A DNA stretch of 64,000 nt from Ruminococcus sp. (lineage in GTDB: Bacteria > Bacillota > Clostridia > Oscillospirales > Ruminococcaceae): the NCBI GenBank assembly GCA_017519415.1, contig JAFWSI010000015.1, forward strand, positions 23,197 through 87,196, given 5' to 3'. This document shows, piece after piece, positions 42,350 to 53,436 of the stretch. The notes beneath the pieces were generated by a model that was given only the letters and a program-made list of their open reading frames with translations, was not told the origin of the DNA and did not search any database. Every line of letters begins with the position of its first letter. Position 1 is the first letter of the stretch. Both the position numbers and the translations under genes were made by a program.

Positions 42350-42580
42350 ATGAGTACTATAGTCTTTATCATCGATCTTATCATTTTTCTGGGCATTCCC
42401 CTGGCTATACTTATCTTTTTCATAGTATCTCTGGTGAGATTCTGCAAAACGCCGAAGGACGCTCCGGCAAGAGGAGGAAGAAAGGTCGCCCTGATAATTT
42501 CGGCGGTGCTTTTCGGACTGCTCGCCGCATTTATTGTATTCCTTGCTGTAGGTTTTACCGCAGCTATGAACCATATGTGA
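42350..42580 (+). CDS. Small two-helix membrane protein
   Basis: 76 residues with two hydrophobic helices (IVFIIDLIIFLGIPLAILIFFIV and ALIISAVLFGLLAAFIVFLAV) separated by a basic loop CKTPKDAPARGGRK. It follows an AAAGGAG site and starts an operon with a 45-residue membrane protein and a PstS-like protein. No family recognised. Confidence 0.75.
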   Translation: MSTIVFIIDLIIFLGIPLAILIFFIVSLVRFCKTPKDAPARGGRKVALIISAVLFGLLAAFIVFLAVGFTAAMNHM

Positions 42581-42590
42581 GGTGACGGAT

Positions 42591-42728
42591 ATGAAGGACA
42601 AGACATTCAGACGTATCATAGCACTCATAACGGCTGTCGGCCTGCTGACCTCGGGGGGACTTGTATGGTATACCTGTCATCTCCGTGAAAACTGCTCCAT
42701 AGTATCCTATGTGGCAAACGGGAGGTGA
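42591..42728 (+). CDS. 45-residue single-helix membrane protein
   Basis: Starts MKDKTFRR, then one membrane helix (IIALITAVGLLTSGGLVWYTC), then a short outer tail with a second cysteine (ENCSIVSYVANGR). A GAGGTGA ribosome site precedes it. It lies 10 bases after the two-helix protein and 4 bases before the PstS-like gene, so it is read with both. Function unknown; two cysteines could form a disulfide outside. Confidence 0.6.
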   Translation: MKDKTFRRIIALITAVGLLTSGGLVWYTCHLRENCSIVSYVANGR

Positions 42729-42732
42729 GCGG

Positions 42733-43686
42733 ATGGGAACAGGTAAGAAAATAGCGGCTATAGCTCTGCTTATCGGAGCGTTTGCCGGCTTTGACCTGTC
42801 GGTGTACAGCCTTTTCACAAAGCGCTGCATAGACACCTCAAGCGAGGAGATGCAGAAATACTCCGTGGAGCTCCACAGGTATATGCCCTTTGACGGGAGC
42901 TCCGAGGCAGTGAAGGCAGATACGGATATGAAGCTGGAGGGCGAGCTCCCCGTGCTGGACGGAGCCGCAGCACTTTATCCCGTATTCTCGGGCATAGTGA
43001 ATTCCGTTTATCCGGAGGACAGCGTCAGATTTGAAAACGGCGGCTTTACGGCAGACAGCGCCCTGCATTTCACCAATACCCGGGGAGCCTACAAGGCGGT
43101 TGCCGACGGCGACGCGGATATTGTTTTCTGTGCAAAGCCCAATGACGAACAGCTGAAATACGCTGAGGAAAAGGGCGCAGAGCTGGAAATGGTGCCCATA
43201 GGAAGAGAGGCCTTCGTTTTTATAGTGAATAAGGTAAATCCTGTTGACGGACTCACCACCGAGCAGGTGAGGAATATATTTTCAGGGGATATAACCGTCT
43301 GGTCCGAGGTTGGCGGCGAGCCGCTGCCCATCGAAGCTCTTTCAAGGAATCCGGGCAGCGGCAGTCAGACCACAATGGACAAATTCATGGCGGGAAGAGA
43401 GCAGAAGGCAAGCCCGTGGGGAGCCTTCGGCAGATCCATAGGATATTCCTTCCGTTACTATGTGGACAATATGGTGGAGAACGGAGGCGCAAAAAAGCTG
43501 TCGCTGGACGGAGTTTACCCCGATAAGGAGCACATAGCGGACGGTACATACCCGCTGGCAAGCACCTTCTATGCCGTATACCGCAGGGATAACGAAAACC
43601 CCAATATATCCGTGCTTATGGACTGGATACTCTCCGACGAGGGACAGTCCGTGGTGGAAAAGGCGGGATATGTTCCCCTTGCGTAA
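42733..43686 (+). CDS. PstS-like substrate-binding domain protein, membrane-anchored
   Basis: 317 residues. An N-terminal hydrophobic segment (IAAIALLIGAFAGFDLSVYSLF) anchors or exports it; there is no lipobox. The rest is a phosphate-binding-protein-like domain: DGAAALYPVFSGIV, GDADIVFCAKP, VNPVDGLTTEQVRNIFSGDITVW and SRNPGSGSQTTMD, the last a phosphate-loop signature. No phosphate transporter genes are nearby, so it may be a sensor or signalling protein rather than transporter subunit. Start at 42733 after GGAGGTG. Confidence 0.8.
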   Translation: MGTGKKIAAIALLIGAFAGFDLSVYSLFTKRCIDTSSEEMQKYSVELHRYMPFDGSSEAVKADTDMKLEGELPVLDGAAALYPVFSGIVNSVYPEDSVRFENGGFTADSALHFTNTRGAYKAVADGDADIVFCAKPNDEQLKYAEEKGAELEMVPIGREAFVFIVNKVNPVDGLTTEQVRNIFSGDITVWSEVGGEPLPIEALSRNPGSGSQTTMDKFMAGREQKASPWGAFGRSIGYSFRYYVDNMVENGGAKKLSLDGVYPDKEHIADGTYPLASTFYAVYRRDNENPNISVLMDWILSDEGQSVVEKAGYVPLA

Positions 43687-43725
43687 AAAGAAAAGGCTTT
43701 ACAGGCTGAGCATCTGATTTTGTTG

Positions 43726-43754
43726 AAATAGCGGACTTTGTCCGCTATTTTGAT
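43726..43754 (+). terminator. Terminator after the PstS-like operon
   Basis: AAATAGCGGA and TCCGCTATTT arms, five-base loop, then TTGATTT. Confidence 0.75.
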
Positions 43755-43763
43755 TTATGGGTA

Positions 43764-43792
43764 TTGACAAACCATGTCGTTTGTTGTACAAT
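43764..43792 (+). promoter_or_regulatory. Promoter of secA
   Basis: Perfect TTGACA (43764-43769), 17 bases, TACAAT (43787-43792). Confidence 0.75.
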
Positions 43793-43863
43793 ATATTATG
43801 TGTATTTATATGATCTATCAGACCTACACTATAAATATAATATTGTAAAGGCGGAAAACAGAA

Positions 43864-46626
<2,763 letters not shown>

Positions 46627-46727
46627 TATTTCAGGGGCGGAGTTTTTCCGCTCCGCTTCTGCACTGTTGCAGATTAGGGGAATAAAAAGCAGGTTACAGA
46701 GAAAAGAAAGTTTCTTGAGGTGACAAT

Positions 46728-47690
46728 ATGAAAAAGTATATTTTACCTGTTATCCTTCTCGCGCTCCTTACGGGCTGCGGAAAGGTCACAGATTCTTCGG
46801 GCGACGAAAGCCGCATCAGTATCGTTTCGGGTACTATCGAAGGCTCTGCGAGTCCGATGACTACCTCCACAAGAGAGACGGTCACGGAGAACACTACCAC
46901 CACTGATCAGACTACCACCGACAAAAAAGTTGCAGGGGATAAGATCGAGGATACCACTACTACGAGAAAGGCTCCGACTCAGCCCACAACAAGGTCTGTT
47001 TCGGGAGGAACATCTTCGGGAAGGGGCGCAGGGACCACAAGATATGTTCCGCCTATGCCGAGAACTACCACCACAACTGCTGAGACAACTCAGACCACTA
47101 CAGTGGATTACAGGGATCAGTCCGGCCTTACCTACGCGGTAAAGGAAGGCGAGATCAGCGTAATGCGCGACGGAAAGAATATTCAGAGGCTCGAGAATGT
47201 GGATACAGATGAGGTGCTCCCGCTTCTTGAGAGCAGCTCAGTTTCCCAGGACGAGGTGATAGTTCAGGGCGATTTCGACTTTGACGGCATCAACGATCTC
47301 TTTGTTGCCGAGAAGATCGGCGCCATGAACACTACGGGAAAGTATTACAGATACGATACCGAAAAGGGCATTTACATTGCATGGAGCGACCTCAACAAGC
47401 GTCAGTTCAAGGCAAGCTTGAACTCCAATGACAATACCCTTACCTTCTACGACAAGAGCGAGGATAAGATAGAGTATGAGTCATGGACCTGCAAGTGGAA
47501 TGACAAGAAGGAGCTCATCACCATAGAGTATGAGCGCGCATACAAGGATGCCGGCGATCCTGACAAGGTCTATTATCAGACTATAAAGTATGACGAGGAG
47601 ACAGGAGCCGAGCTGTCAAACATAACCCGTGACAGCGAGGGCAACGAGGTGGGCGTGGATCCGCCTGAGGAGCAGCCGCAGACAGAATAA
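46728..47690 (+). CDS. Thr-rich lipoprotein with a calcium-loop-like domain
   Basis: 320 residues. Signal ends LLTGC, a good lipobox. A low-complexity stalk (about 35-125) is rich in T, S and P (TTTTDQTTTD, TTTTTAETTQTTT). The rest is a folded domain with a DFDFDGINDLFVAEK loop, which resembles calcium-binding FG-GAP/EF-hand loops, and then strands. Anchored outside the membrane. Related proteins in ruminococci are uncharacterised. Start follows TTGAGGTGACAAT. Confidence 0.75.
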   Translation: MKKYILPVILLALLTGCGKVTDSSGDESRISIVSGTIEGSASPMTTSTRETVTENTTTTDQTTTDKKVAGDKIEDTTTTRKAPTQPTTRSVSGGTSSGRGAGTTRYVPPMPRTTTTTAETTQTTTVDYRDQSGLTYAVKEGEISVMRDGKNIQRLENVDTDEVLPLLESSSVSQDEVIVQGDFDFDGINDLFVAEKIGAMNTTGKYYRYDTEKGIYIAWSDLNKRQFKASLNSNDNTLTFYDKSEDKIEYESWTCKWNDKKELITIEYERAYKDAGDPDKVYYQTIKYDEETGAELSNITRDSEGNEVGVDPPEEQPQTE

Positions 47691-47721
47691 GGACGTCTGT
47701 TCCGGTATGAGCAGATATATC

Positions 47722-47753
47722 AAGGGGCTGTGCCTGAAAAGGCACAGCCCCTT
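47722..47753 (+). terminator. Perfect hairpin lacking a T-run
   Basis: AAGGGGCTGTGCC and GGCACAGCCCCTT arms, six-base loop. No run of T follows (GTCACAG), so termination may be weak; it may instead process or stabilise RNA between the genes. Confidence 0.35.
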
Positions 47754-47791
47754 GTCACAGCAGTAAAGAGGAAGCCGAAAGGAAGTAAGAT

Positions 47792-48559
47792 ATGAGCGGA
47801 TACAGTGTGTTTGCACGGTACTATGACGAGCTTACGGCAAATATAGACTACAGGAAGCGCGGAGAATACTTTCACGGCATCATACAGCGCTTCAAGACCA
47901 CAAGGGAGAATATACTTCTTGATCTTGCCTGCGGCACGGGAAGTATATCGGAGGTCATGGCAGGCCTCGGCTACGACGTTATAGGTGTGGACAATTCCGA
48001 CGAAATGCTGGGGATAGCCCTTGACAAGAAGTTCGGCAGCGGACTGGACATACAGTACCTCTGTCAGGATATGCGCAGGCTGGATATGTTCGGTACGGTG
48101 GATATAACCATATGCGCTCTCGACAGCATAAACCACCTTGGCAGTCTTGAGGACGTCAGGAAGGTATTTGAGAATGTAGCCTTTTTCTCTGAGCAGGACG
48201 GACTTTTCATTTTCGACGTGAATACTCCCTACAAGCACCGGGAGATACTTGCGGACAATACCTTTACCTATGAGACGGAGCACGTCTACTGCGTTTGGGA
48301 AAACACCCTCGACCCCGATACTCTTGAAGTAAAAATGCAGCTGGAGTTCTTCGAGCGTGAGGATAACGGGCTGTATTCCCGGAGCTCTGACAGCTTCTCG
48401 GAAAAGGCCTACAGCAGCGAGGACATCGAAAGGCTGCTGCATGAGTGCGGCTTTGAGGTGCTGGGTAAGTACGGCGACGACAGTCCGGAGCCGCCGAAGC
48501 CCGATTCGCAGCGCATAGTCTATGCCGCAAGATGTATCAGAAGCGGCCAGAAATACTGA
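47792..48559 (+). CDS. Class I SAM-dependent methyltransferase
   Basis: 255 residues. Motif I is LLDLACGTGSIS, followed by VIGVDNSDEML and the acidic ALDSINHLG. The layout is that of small-molecule methyltransferases; substrate unknown. It is followed 13 bases later by hslO. Confidence 0.85.
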   Translation: MSGYSVFARYYDELTANIDYRKRGEYFHGIIQRFKTTRENILLDLACGTGSISEVMAGLGYDVIGVDNSDEMLGIALDKKFGSGLDIQYLCQDMRRLDMFGTVDITICALDSINHLGSLEDVRKVFENVAFFSEQDGLFIFDVNTPYKHREILADNTFTYETEHVYCVWENTLDPDTLEVKMQLEFFEREDNGLYSRSSDSFSEKAYSSEDIERLLHECGFEVLGKYGDDSPEPPKPDSQRIVYAARCIRSGQKY

Positions 48560-48572
48560 AAGGATAATTGAA

Positions 48573-49445
48573 ATGGGAAATTTATACAGAGCGATCTCTG
48601 CGGACGGCTCGGCATTTGCCGCCGTACTTGACGCAAAGGATATAGTTTCGGAAATAGAACGCATACACAGGACCTCGGCGGTGGTCACCGCAGGCCTCGG
48701 AAGACTGACAATAGCTGCCTCCCTTATGGGCTATATGCTCAAGGGCGAGGAGGACAGCGTTACTCTGCGGGTTGACGGCGGCGGCCCTGCGGGACAGCTT
48801 GTGGCGGTAGCGGACAGCCGCGGAAACGTAAAGAGCTGCGTGAATAATCCCGTAGTGGAGATACCGCTGAACCCTCAGGGCAAGCTGGACGTAGGCGGAG
48901 CAGTCGGAAGGGACGGCACTCTCTCGGTAGTCAAGGATATGGGACTCAAGGAGCCCTATGTGGGAGTGATACCCCTTGTTTCCGGTGAGATAGCCGAGGA
49001 TATAGCCAGCTATTACGCCACCAGCGAGCAGATACCCACGGTGTGCAGCCTCGGAGTCCTTGTGAACCCCGATCTTACGGTAAAGGCTGCGGGAGGCTTC
49101 CTTGTGCAGCTCCTGCCCTTTGCGGACGAGAAGTGCATAGACACCATTGAAAGGAACGTGGCGAAGATACGTCCTGTATCGGCAATGCTTGATGATGGCA
49201 TAACTCCCGGGGAGATAGCAGATATGCTCCTTGACGGGCTCAACCCCAACGAGCTGGACACAGCCGCTCCCGTATACAAATGTGATTGCAGCCGCGAACG
49301 CACTGAGAAGGTGCTTATCAGTATCGGGAAGGACGAACTCAGATCAATAGCCGACGAGGGTAAGGACACCTCCGTAAGCTGCCATTTCTGCGGTAAGGAG
49401 TACGTTTTTACTCCCGATGAGATACGCGGGCTGATAGGGGAATAA
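48573..49445 (+). CDS. hslO: Redox-regulated chaperone Hsp33
   Basis: 290 residues. It has the N-terminal MGNLYRAISADGSAFAAV and the C-terminal zinc/redox switch with CDCSRER and CHFCGKEY. Oxidation releases zinc and turns on chaperone activity. The start at 48573 follows AAAGGA; the frame extends upstream without ribosome site. It is directly before the HAD gene (four bases apart). Confidence 0.94.
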   Translation: MGNLYRAISADGSAFAAVLDAKDIVSEIERIHRTSAVVTAGLGRLTIAASLMGYMLKGEEDSVTLRVDGGGPAGQLVAVADSRGNVKSCVNNPVVEIPLNPQGKLDVGGAVGRDGTLSVVKDMGLKEPYVGVIPLVSGEIAEDIASYYATSEQIPTVCSLGVLVNPDLTVKAAGGFLVQLLPFADEKCIDTIERNVAKIRPVSAMLDDGITPGEIADMLLDGLNPNELDTAAPVYKCDCSRERTEKVLISIGKDELRSIADEGKDTSVSCHFCGKEYVFTPDEIRGLIGE

Positions 49446-49449
49446 GGAA

Positions 49450-50091
49450 ATGAAAACTGCCATATTTGATCTTGACGGAACTATTGCGGATACCATATGC
49501 GACCTCGGCGACGCGGTAAATTACGGACTGGAGCAGCTCGGCTGTCCCGTACATGACTATGCAGCCTACAAGAAAATGGTGGGCAACGGCGCGAAGAAGC
49601 TCTGCGAAAGGGCGCTTCCCGAGGGGAAAAAGGACAGAGCGGAGGAGCTCCGCAGCCTTTTCAGGGAGTATTACGGAGCTCATTACCTTGATAAGACAAG
49701 GCTCTATGACGGCATTGAGGAAGTCCTTGAAAAATTGCAGAAAAAAGGCGTTTATCTTGCAGTCGCCACCAATAAGCCCGAGAGCGCGGCCCGTGATATT
49801 ATCTCGGCGCTGCTTCCCGGCATTGATTTCGTGCGGGTGCTGGGGGGCAGGGACGACAGACCGACAAAGCCCGATACTGTGATACTTACAGAGATATTTG
49901 CCGCTCTTCCCGACAAGGAGAACGAGGTGTACATGATAGGCGACAGCAATGTGGATATGCAGACCGCTAAGAATGCAGGTATACGCTCGATAGGCTGTGC
50001 ATGGGGCTTCCGCGGACGCGCTGAGCTTGAGGCGGAGGGCGCTGACTTTATCGCGGAAAAACCCGGAGATATTGCCGATATTATTCTATAG
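49450..50091 (+). CDS. HAD-superfamily phosphatase, phosphoglycolate-phosphatase-like
   Basis: 213 residues. HAD motifs: AIFDLDGTIAD, ATNKP, and VYMIGDSNVDMQTAKNAG. This is the Gph/PGP-like layout, removing phosphate from 2-phosphoglycolate or a similar small molecule. It follows hslO by four bases. The last coding base is close to the terminator hairpin that also serves the convergent GH53 gene. Confidence 0.9.
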   Translation: MKTAIFDLDGTIADTICDLGDAVNYGLEQLGCPVHDYAAYKKMVGNGAKKLCERALPEGKKDRAEELRSLFREYYGAHYLDKTRLYDGIEEVLEKLQKKGVYLAVATNKPESAARDIISALLPGIDFVRVLGGRDDRPTKPDTVILTEIFAALPDKENEVYMIGDSNVDMQTAKNAGIRSIGCAWGFRGRAELEAEGADFIAEKPGDIADIIL

Positions 50092-50093
50092 CA

Positions 50094-50122
50094 GAAAAAA
50101 GCCGCTGGATCACCAGCGGCTC
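50094..50122 (-). terminator. Terminator overlapping the GH53 stop codon
   Basis: GCCGCTGG and CCAGCGGC arms (50101-50108, 50113-50120). The GH53 stop codon (50112-50110) lies in the ATCA loop and the T-run follows at once on the minus strand. It may also stop the phosphatase transcript. Confidence 0.75.
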
Positions 50123-51747
50123 ATATCCCAGCGGCTTGCATCATCTATACCGGGATCAAATTGGAAGGACACAGTGAGCTTTGACAGGTCACTGTCGGAG
50201 TATCCCAGAACATAGCGCTGGAGCTTTACAAAGTCGGCGGTATTGAAATAGCCGTCGCTGTTAAGGTCGATAGAGCCGTCCGGGGTGCTGCTGTTGTTTG
50301 ACGAGATAAGCAGCGTTCGCATTCTTATCAGATCGAATACATCTATGACGCCGTCGTTGTTGACGTCACCTCTTACAACGTCCATTGCGGATGTGGGAAT
50401 AGTAGTAGTTGTCGTTGTAGTGGTGGTCGTAGTTGAGGTTGTGGTAGTCGTCGTTGTCGTTGTTGTAGTTGCAGTTACCGCCTCGTTCCGGGGGTATATG
50501 TTCAGGAACAGATCCAGTGACTCCAGAGGCTTTCCATGGAAGTCGAAAAGCGCCTGATTATCAAATGATGAACCGCCTGTTTCGGTGGCGTCCTTGTCGT
50601 AGCTGCCTGCGTAGGCAGTTGCCCAGCCCGAGCCCTGCTGCTCCCAGTGCTGCTTCTGCTCGCTGTAGGAGATACCGGGTACGCCCAGCCATGCGGGTTC
50701 CCAGTAGAATACGCCTATACCGTGGCCGTTGCAGTTGGCAACGGTCTGAAATACATCGGCAAGAGCCTTTGCCTGACCCTGCACGGATATGTCGTACCTC
50801 AGATCGACGCCGCTGGTGCTTGAGGTAACGGTATTGCCGAAGCTGTCACCGTCCTCATTGGTGTAGGGATAAGCGGTCTCAACTACCATAACGTACTTGT
50901 TGTATCTGTTTCCGATATCGGTAAGGGTCTTTTGCAGATTGTCGAGAGAGCCGTGCCAGTAGGAATAGTAAGAGCAGGCGAAAATATCATAATCCAGACT
51001 GCATTCGTTCATCACCTGAGCATACCAGCCGAAATGGCCGTTGCCTGCATTGGCAAAGTGATGAGCTATGAGGATATTCCTGTCAAAGTCGCGGACAGCC
51101 TTCTCTCCGCTGGAGAAGAGGTCGCATATCCTGTACATATCCTTTTCGCCGCAGAAGAAGCACTCGGTCTCGTTGCCCACCTGCACCATGCCGATGTCAC
51201 TGCCGTTTTCTGTGAGATATTTCAGCACCCATGAGGTCCAGTTGTATATCTCGCGTTTAAGGGTGTCGTGATCGTGCTGCTGCCAGTATTTCGGGCGGGT
51301 CTGCTTTGCAGGGTCTGCCCAGAAGTCGGAATACTGTATATCCGCAAGGAGCTTCATGCCGTTCTCGGCAGCTCTCTTTCCTATGGCCGCAGCGGTCTCG
51401 AGGTCGGAGTTTCCGCCGCCGTAGCTGTGACCGTTGCCGTCGTTGGGCTCGTTCCATATCCTTACGCGGATATAGTTTACGCCGTGGTCGGCGAGAGTCC
51501 TGAAAATATCCTGTTCGTTGCCGTTATCGTCATAGAACCTCACACCCGCCTTTTCTATGGATATTATCGAGGAAATATCCACGCCGCGTATGGGCTCGCC
51601 GCCGTTTATGCGGCTGTCGAAATTGGTGAAGGTCACGGACGGTATATCGGCAGCCTGCGCGGGAGAGAGGGTACCCGTTGTTCTTGCAGCCGAAGGCAGC
51701 AGGGTAAGTACAGCAGCTGCCGCTGCGATCAGTTTTCTGAGTTTCAT
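50110..51747 (-). CDS. GH53 arabinogalactan endo-beta-1,4-galactanase with dockerin
   Basis: 545 residues. Signal peptide ends AQAA. The GH53 domain (about 30-400) has RGVDISSIISIEKAG, the acid/base in MVQVGNETE (around 192) and the nucleophile in MVVETAYPYT (around 288). Then comes a linker of about 25 threonines with serines, a dockerin with GDVNNDGVIDVFDLIRM and DLNSDGYFNTADFVKL, and a 28-residue tail ending DMSRW. It cuts pectic galactan side chains and would be part of the cellulosome. Its minus-strand promoter is perfect. The short tail after the dockerin is odd. Confidence 0.95.
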   Translation of the reverse strand: MKLRKLIAAAAAVLTLLPSAARTTGTLSPAQAADIPSVTFTNFDSRINGGEPIRGVDISSIISIEKAGVRFYDDNGNEQDIFRTLADHGVNYIRVRIWNEPNDGNGHSYGGGNSDLETAAAIGKRAAENGMKLLADIQYSDFWADPAKQTRPKYWQQHDHDTLKREIYNWTSWVLKYLTENGSDIGMVQVGNETECFFCGEKDMYRICDLFSSGEKAVRDFDRNILIAHHFANAGNGHFGWYAQVMNECSLDYDIFACSYYSYWHGSLDNLQKTLTDIGNRYNKYVMVVETAYPYTNEDGDSFGNTVTSSTSGVDLRYDISVQGQAKALADVFQTVANCNGHGIGVFYWEPAWLGVPGISYSEQKQHWEQQGSGWATAYAGSYDKDATETGGSSFDNQALFDFHGKPLESLDLFLNIYPRNEAVTATTTTTTTTTTTSTTTTTTTTTTTIPTSAMDVVRGDVNNDGVIDVFDLIRMRTLLISSNNSSTPDGSIDLNSDGYFNTADFVKLQRYVLGYSDSDLSKLTVSFQFDPGIDDASRWDMSRW

Positions 51748-51807
51748 AGCATACTCCTTTTCGTATTTTTTCCGAAGATCTTATGACACGTAGCTTTTTC
51801 TAAGAAC

Positions 51808-51836
51808 ATTATACAGCCTTTTGCCTCCTGTGTCAA
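51808..51836 (-). promoter_or_regulatory. Promoter of the GH53 gene
   Basis: Minus strand: perfect TTGACA (51836-51831), 17 bases, perfect TATAAT (51813-51808). A leader of about 55 bases precedes the start at 51747. Confidence 0.8.
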
Positions 51837-51837
51837 T

Positions 51838-51865
51838 GAAAAAAGCAGGGACCCGGGTCCCTGCC
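51838..51865 (-). terminator. Terminator after hflX
   Basis: A GC-rich inverted repeat (GCAGGGACCC/GGGTCCCTGC, 51845-51864) directly after the hflX stop, followed by six T on the minus strand. Confidence 0.75.
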
Positions 51866-53113
51866 TTAACACGTATACTTTTCCGCTTCCTTTACGAGCT
51901 TTATATCCACCAGCGCGTCGATAAGAGTGCCGTTTTCGGTATATTCCTCGGAGAACACCTTTCCGTCCTGTCTGATCCTGCCTATGAAAGCTGTCCTGTC
52001 GTAGGGTATCATCAGCTTCATGCGCCTTGCGGTCTCCGGAAGGTTTTTCATTATACATTCCAGCAGCCTGTCAAAGCCCGTTTTTTCCTTTGCGCTTATC
52101 ATAACGGTGGTATCGTCCTCGAAGACCGTATCCGTAAAGGAAGCAGCATCGGCCTTGTTCATGACGTATATCTGAGGTATTCCCTCGCAGCCCAGCTCCT
52201 TGAGGAGCTTTTCTGTTACCTCAGCGTGCTCCTTAGCCTCGGGAGAGGACATATCCTGTACATTCAGGATAATATCCGCTGCCGCGGCTTCCTCGAGGGT
52301 GGATCTGAAGGCTTCCACAAGATTATGGGGGAGCCTCCTTATAAGTCCTACCGTATCTATGAGCATTACGCTCCTGCCGTCGGGGAGCCCGATAGAGCGG
52401 GAGGTTATATCCAGCGTTGCAAAGAGCTTGTTTTCCGCAAGGACGCCCGCGTCGGTAAGGGCGTTGAGTAGAGTGGATTTTCCCACATTGGTGTAGCCCA
52501 CGATAGCCGCGCAGAGCACACCGTCCTTTTTACGGCGCGAGCGGGAGAAATCGCGGTGCTTCTTCAGCTCATCAAGCTCTGCTTCAAGGTAGTTTATACG
52601 CTTGCGGATATGGCGCTTGTCGGTCTCGAGCTTCGTTTCACCGGGACCTCTCGTGCCTATTCCTCCGCCCAGTCTTGAAAGGGAGGTACCCATGCCCGTA
52701 AGACGCGGTAGACGGTACTTCTGCTGGGCAAGCTCTACCTGGAGCTTGCCCTCCCTTGTGCGTGCACGCTGGGCAAAAATATCAAGTATCAGGGTAGTTC
52801 TGTCGATGACTCTGACGTCGAGTATCTTTTCTATATTGCGGACCTGGATTCCTGTCAGCTCATGGTCGAAGATCACAAGCTCAGCTTCAAGGGCGTCAAG
52901 CTGCTCTTTAAGCTCCTCGAGTCTTCCCGCACCCATGCAGGTAGCGGGGTCGTAGGCGGGCCGCTTCTGTATAACAGAGCCTACTACCTCCGCATTGGCG
53001 GTGGCGGCAAGCTCCTCAAGCTCGTTTATTGAGACCTCCGCGTCGAATTCGCCTGTATCAACGCAGGCAAGCACGGTCTTAACGGGAAGGTCCTCGGTCT
53101 TGTTTTCGTACAT
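51866..53113 (-). CDS. hflX: Ribosome-associated GTPase HflX
   Basis: 415 residues. The N-terminal HflX domain has the GGGIGTRGPGETKLETDKR motif. The GTPase motifs are VGYTNVGKSTLLNAL, DTVGLIRRLP and VMNKAD. It splits stalled ribosomes. It runs 12 bases after the GIY-YIG gene on the same strand. Confidence 0.94.
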   Translation of the reverse strand: MYENKTEDLPVKTVLACVDTGEFDAEVSINELEELAATANAEVVGSVIQKRPAYDPATCMGAGRLEELKEQLDALEAELVIFDHELTGIQVRNIEKILDVRVIDRTTLILDIFAQRARTREGKLQVELAQQKYRLPRLTGMGTSLSRLGGGIGTRGPGETKLETDKRHIRKRINYLEAELDELKKHRDFSRSRRKKDGVLCAAIVGYTNVGKSTLLNALTDAGVLAENKLFATLDITSRSIGLPDGRSVMLIDTVGLIRRLPHNLVEAFRSTLEEAAAADIILNVQDMSSPEAKEHAEVTEKLLKELGCEGIPQIYVMNKADAASFTDTVFEDDTTVMISAKEKTGFDRLLECIMKNLPETARRMKLMIPYDRTAFIGRIRQDGKVFSEEYTENGTLIDALVDIKLVKEAEKYTC

Positions 53114-53125
53114 GGTTGCTCCTTT

Positions 53126-53434
53126 TCAGATGTTCTCGCGGCGGTACAGAGCTGCGTTCTCTTCGCCGAAAAGCTCTGCGAAGCAGTCGTTGCAGGCGAT
53201 GAGCCTTAGCTTCTGCGCCTTTGTGAGCCGTTTTATGCGGTACTCCAGCTTTGATGCGAGACTGCGGTCACCGGCGCTCCACAGCGCCTCCAGCGAAACA
53301 GCCTTATGGGAACGGGTGAACTTCGCGCATTTTTCCGTCCTGCCGAAATGCTCGTCCATACGCCGTTCCACATCGGTGGTGATCCCCGTGTAGAGCAGCT
53401 CTCCCTCGCATTTTATTATGTAGATGTAGTACAT
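53126..53434 (-). CDS. GIY-YIG nuclease-family protein
   Basis: 102 residues: MYYIYIIKCEGELLYTGIT at the start (the YIY and YTGIT motifs), then VERRMDEHF. Matches small UvrC-like GIY-YIG proteins of the YhbQ type; cellular role unclear. The start at 53434 is preferred because AAGGAT lies seven bases before it; one at 53440, overlapping the tgt stop as ATGA, is also possible. Probably in an operon with tgt and hflX. Confidence 0.9.
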   Translation of the reverse strand: MYYIYIIKCEGELLYTGITTDVERRMDEHFGRTEKCAKFTRSHKAVSLEALWSAGDRSLASKLEYRIKRLTKAQKLRLIACNDCFAELFGEENAALYRRENI

Positions 53435-53436
53435 CT

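Noticed and set aside
50285-50557. Plus-strand open frame with long valine runs
   Set aside because: Same cause: reverse strand of the poly-threonine linker of the GH53 enzyme.
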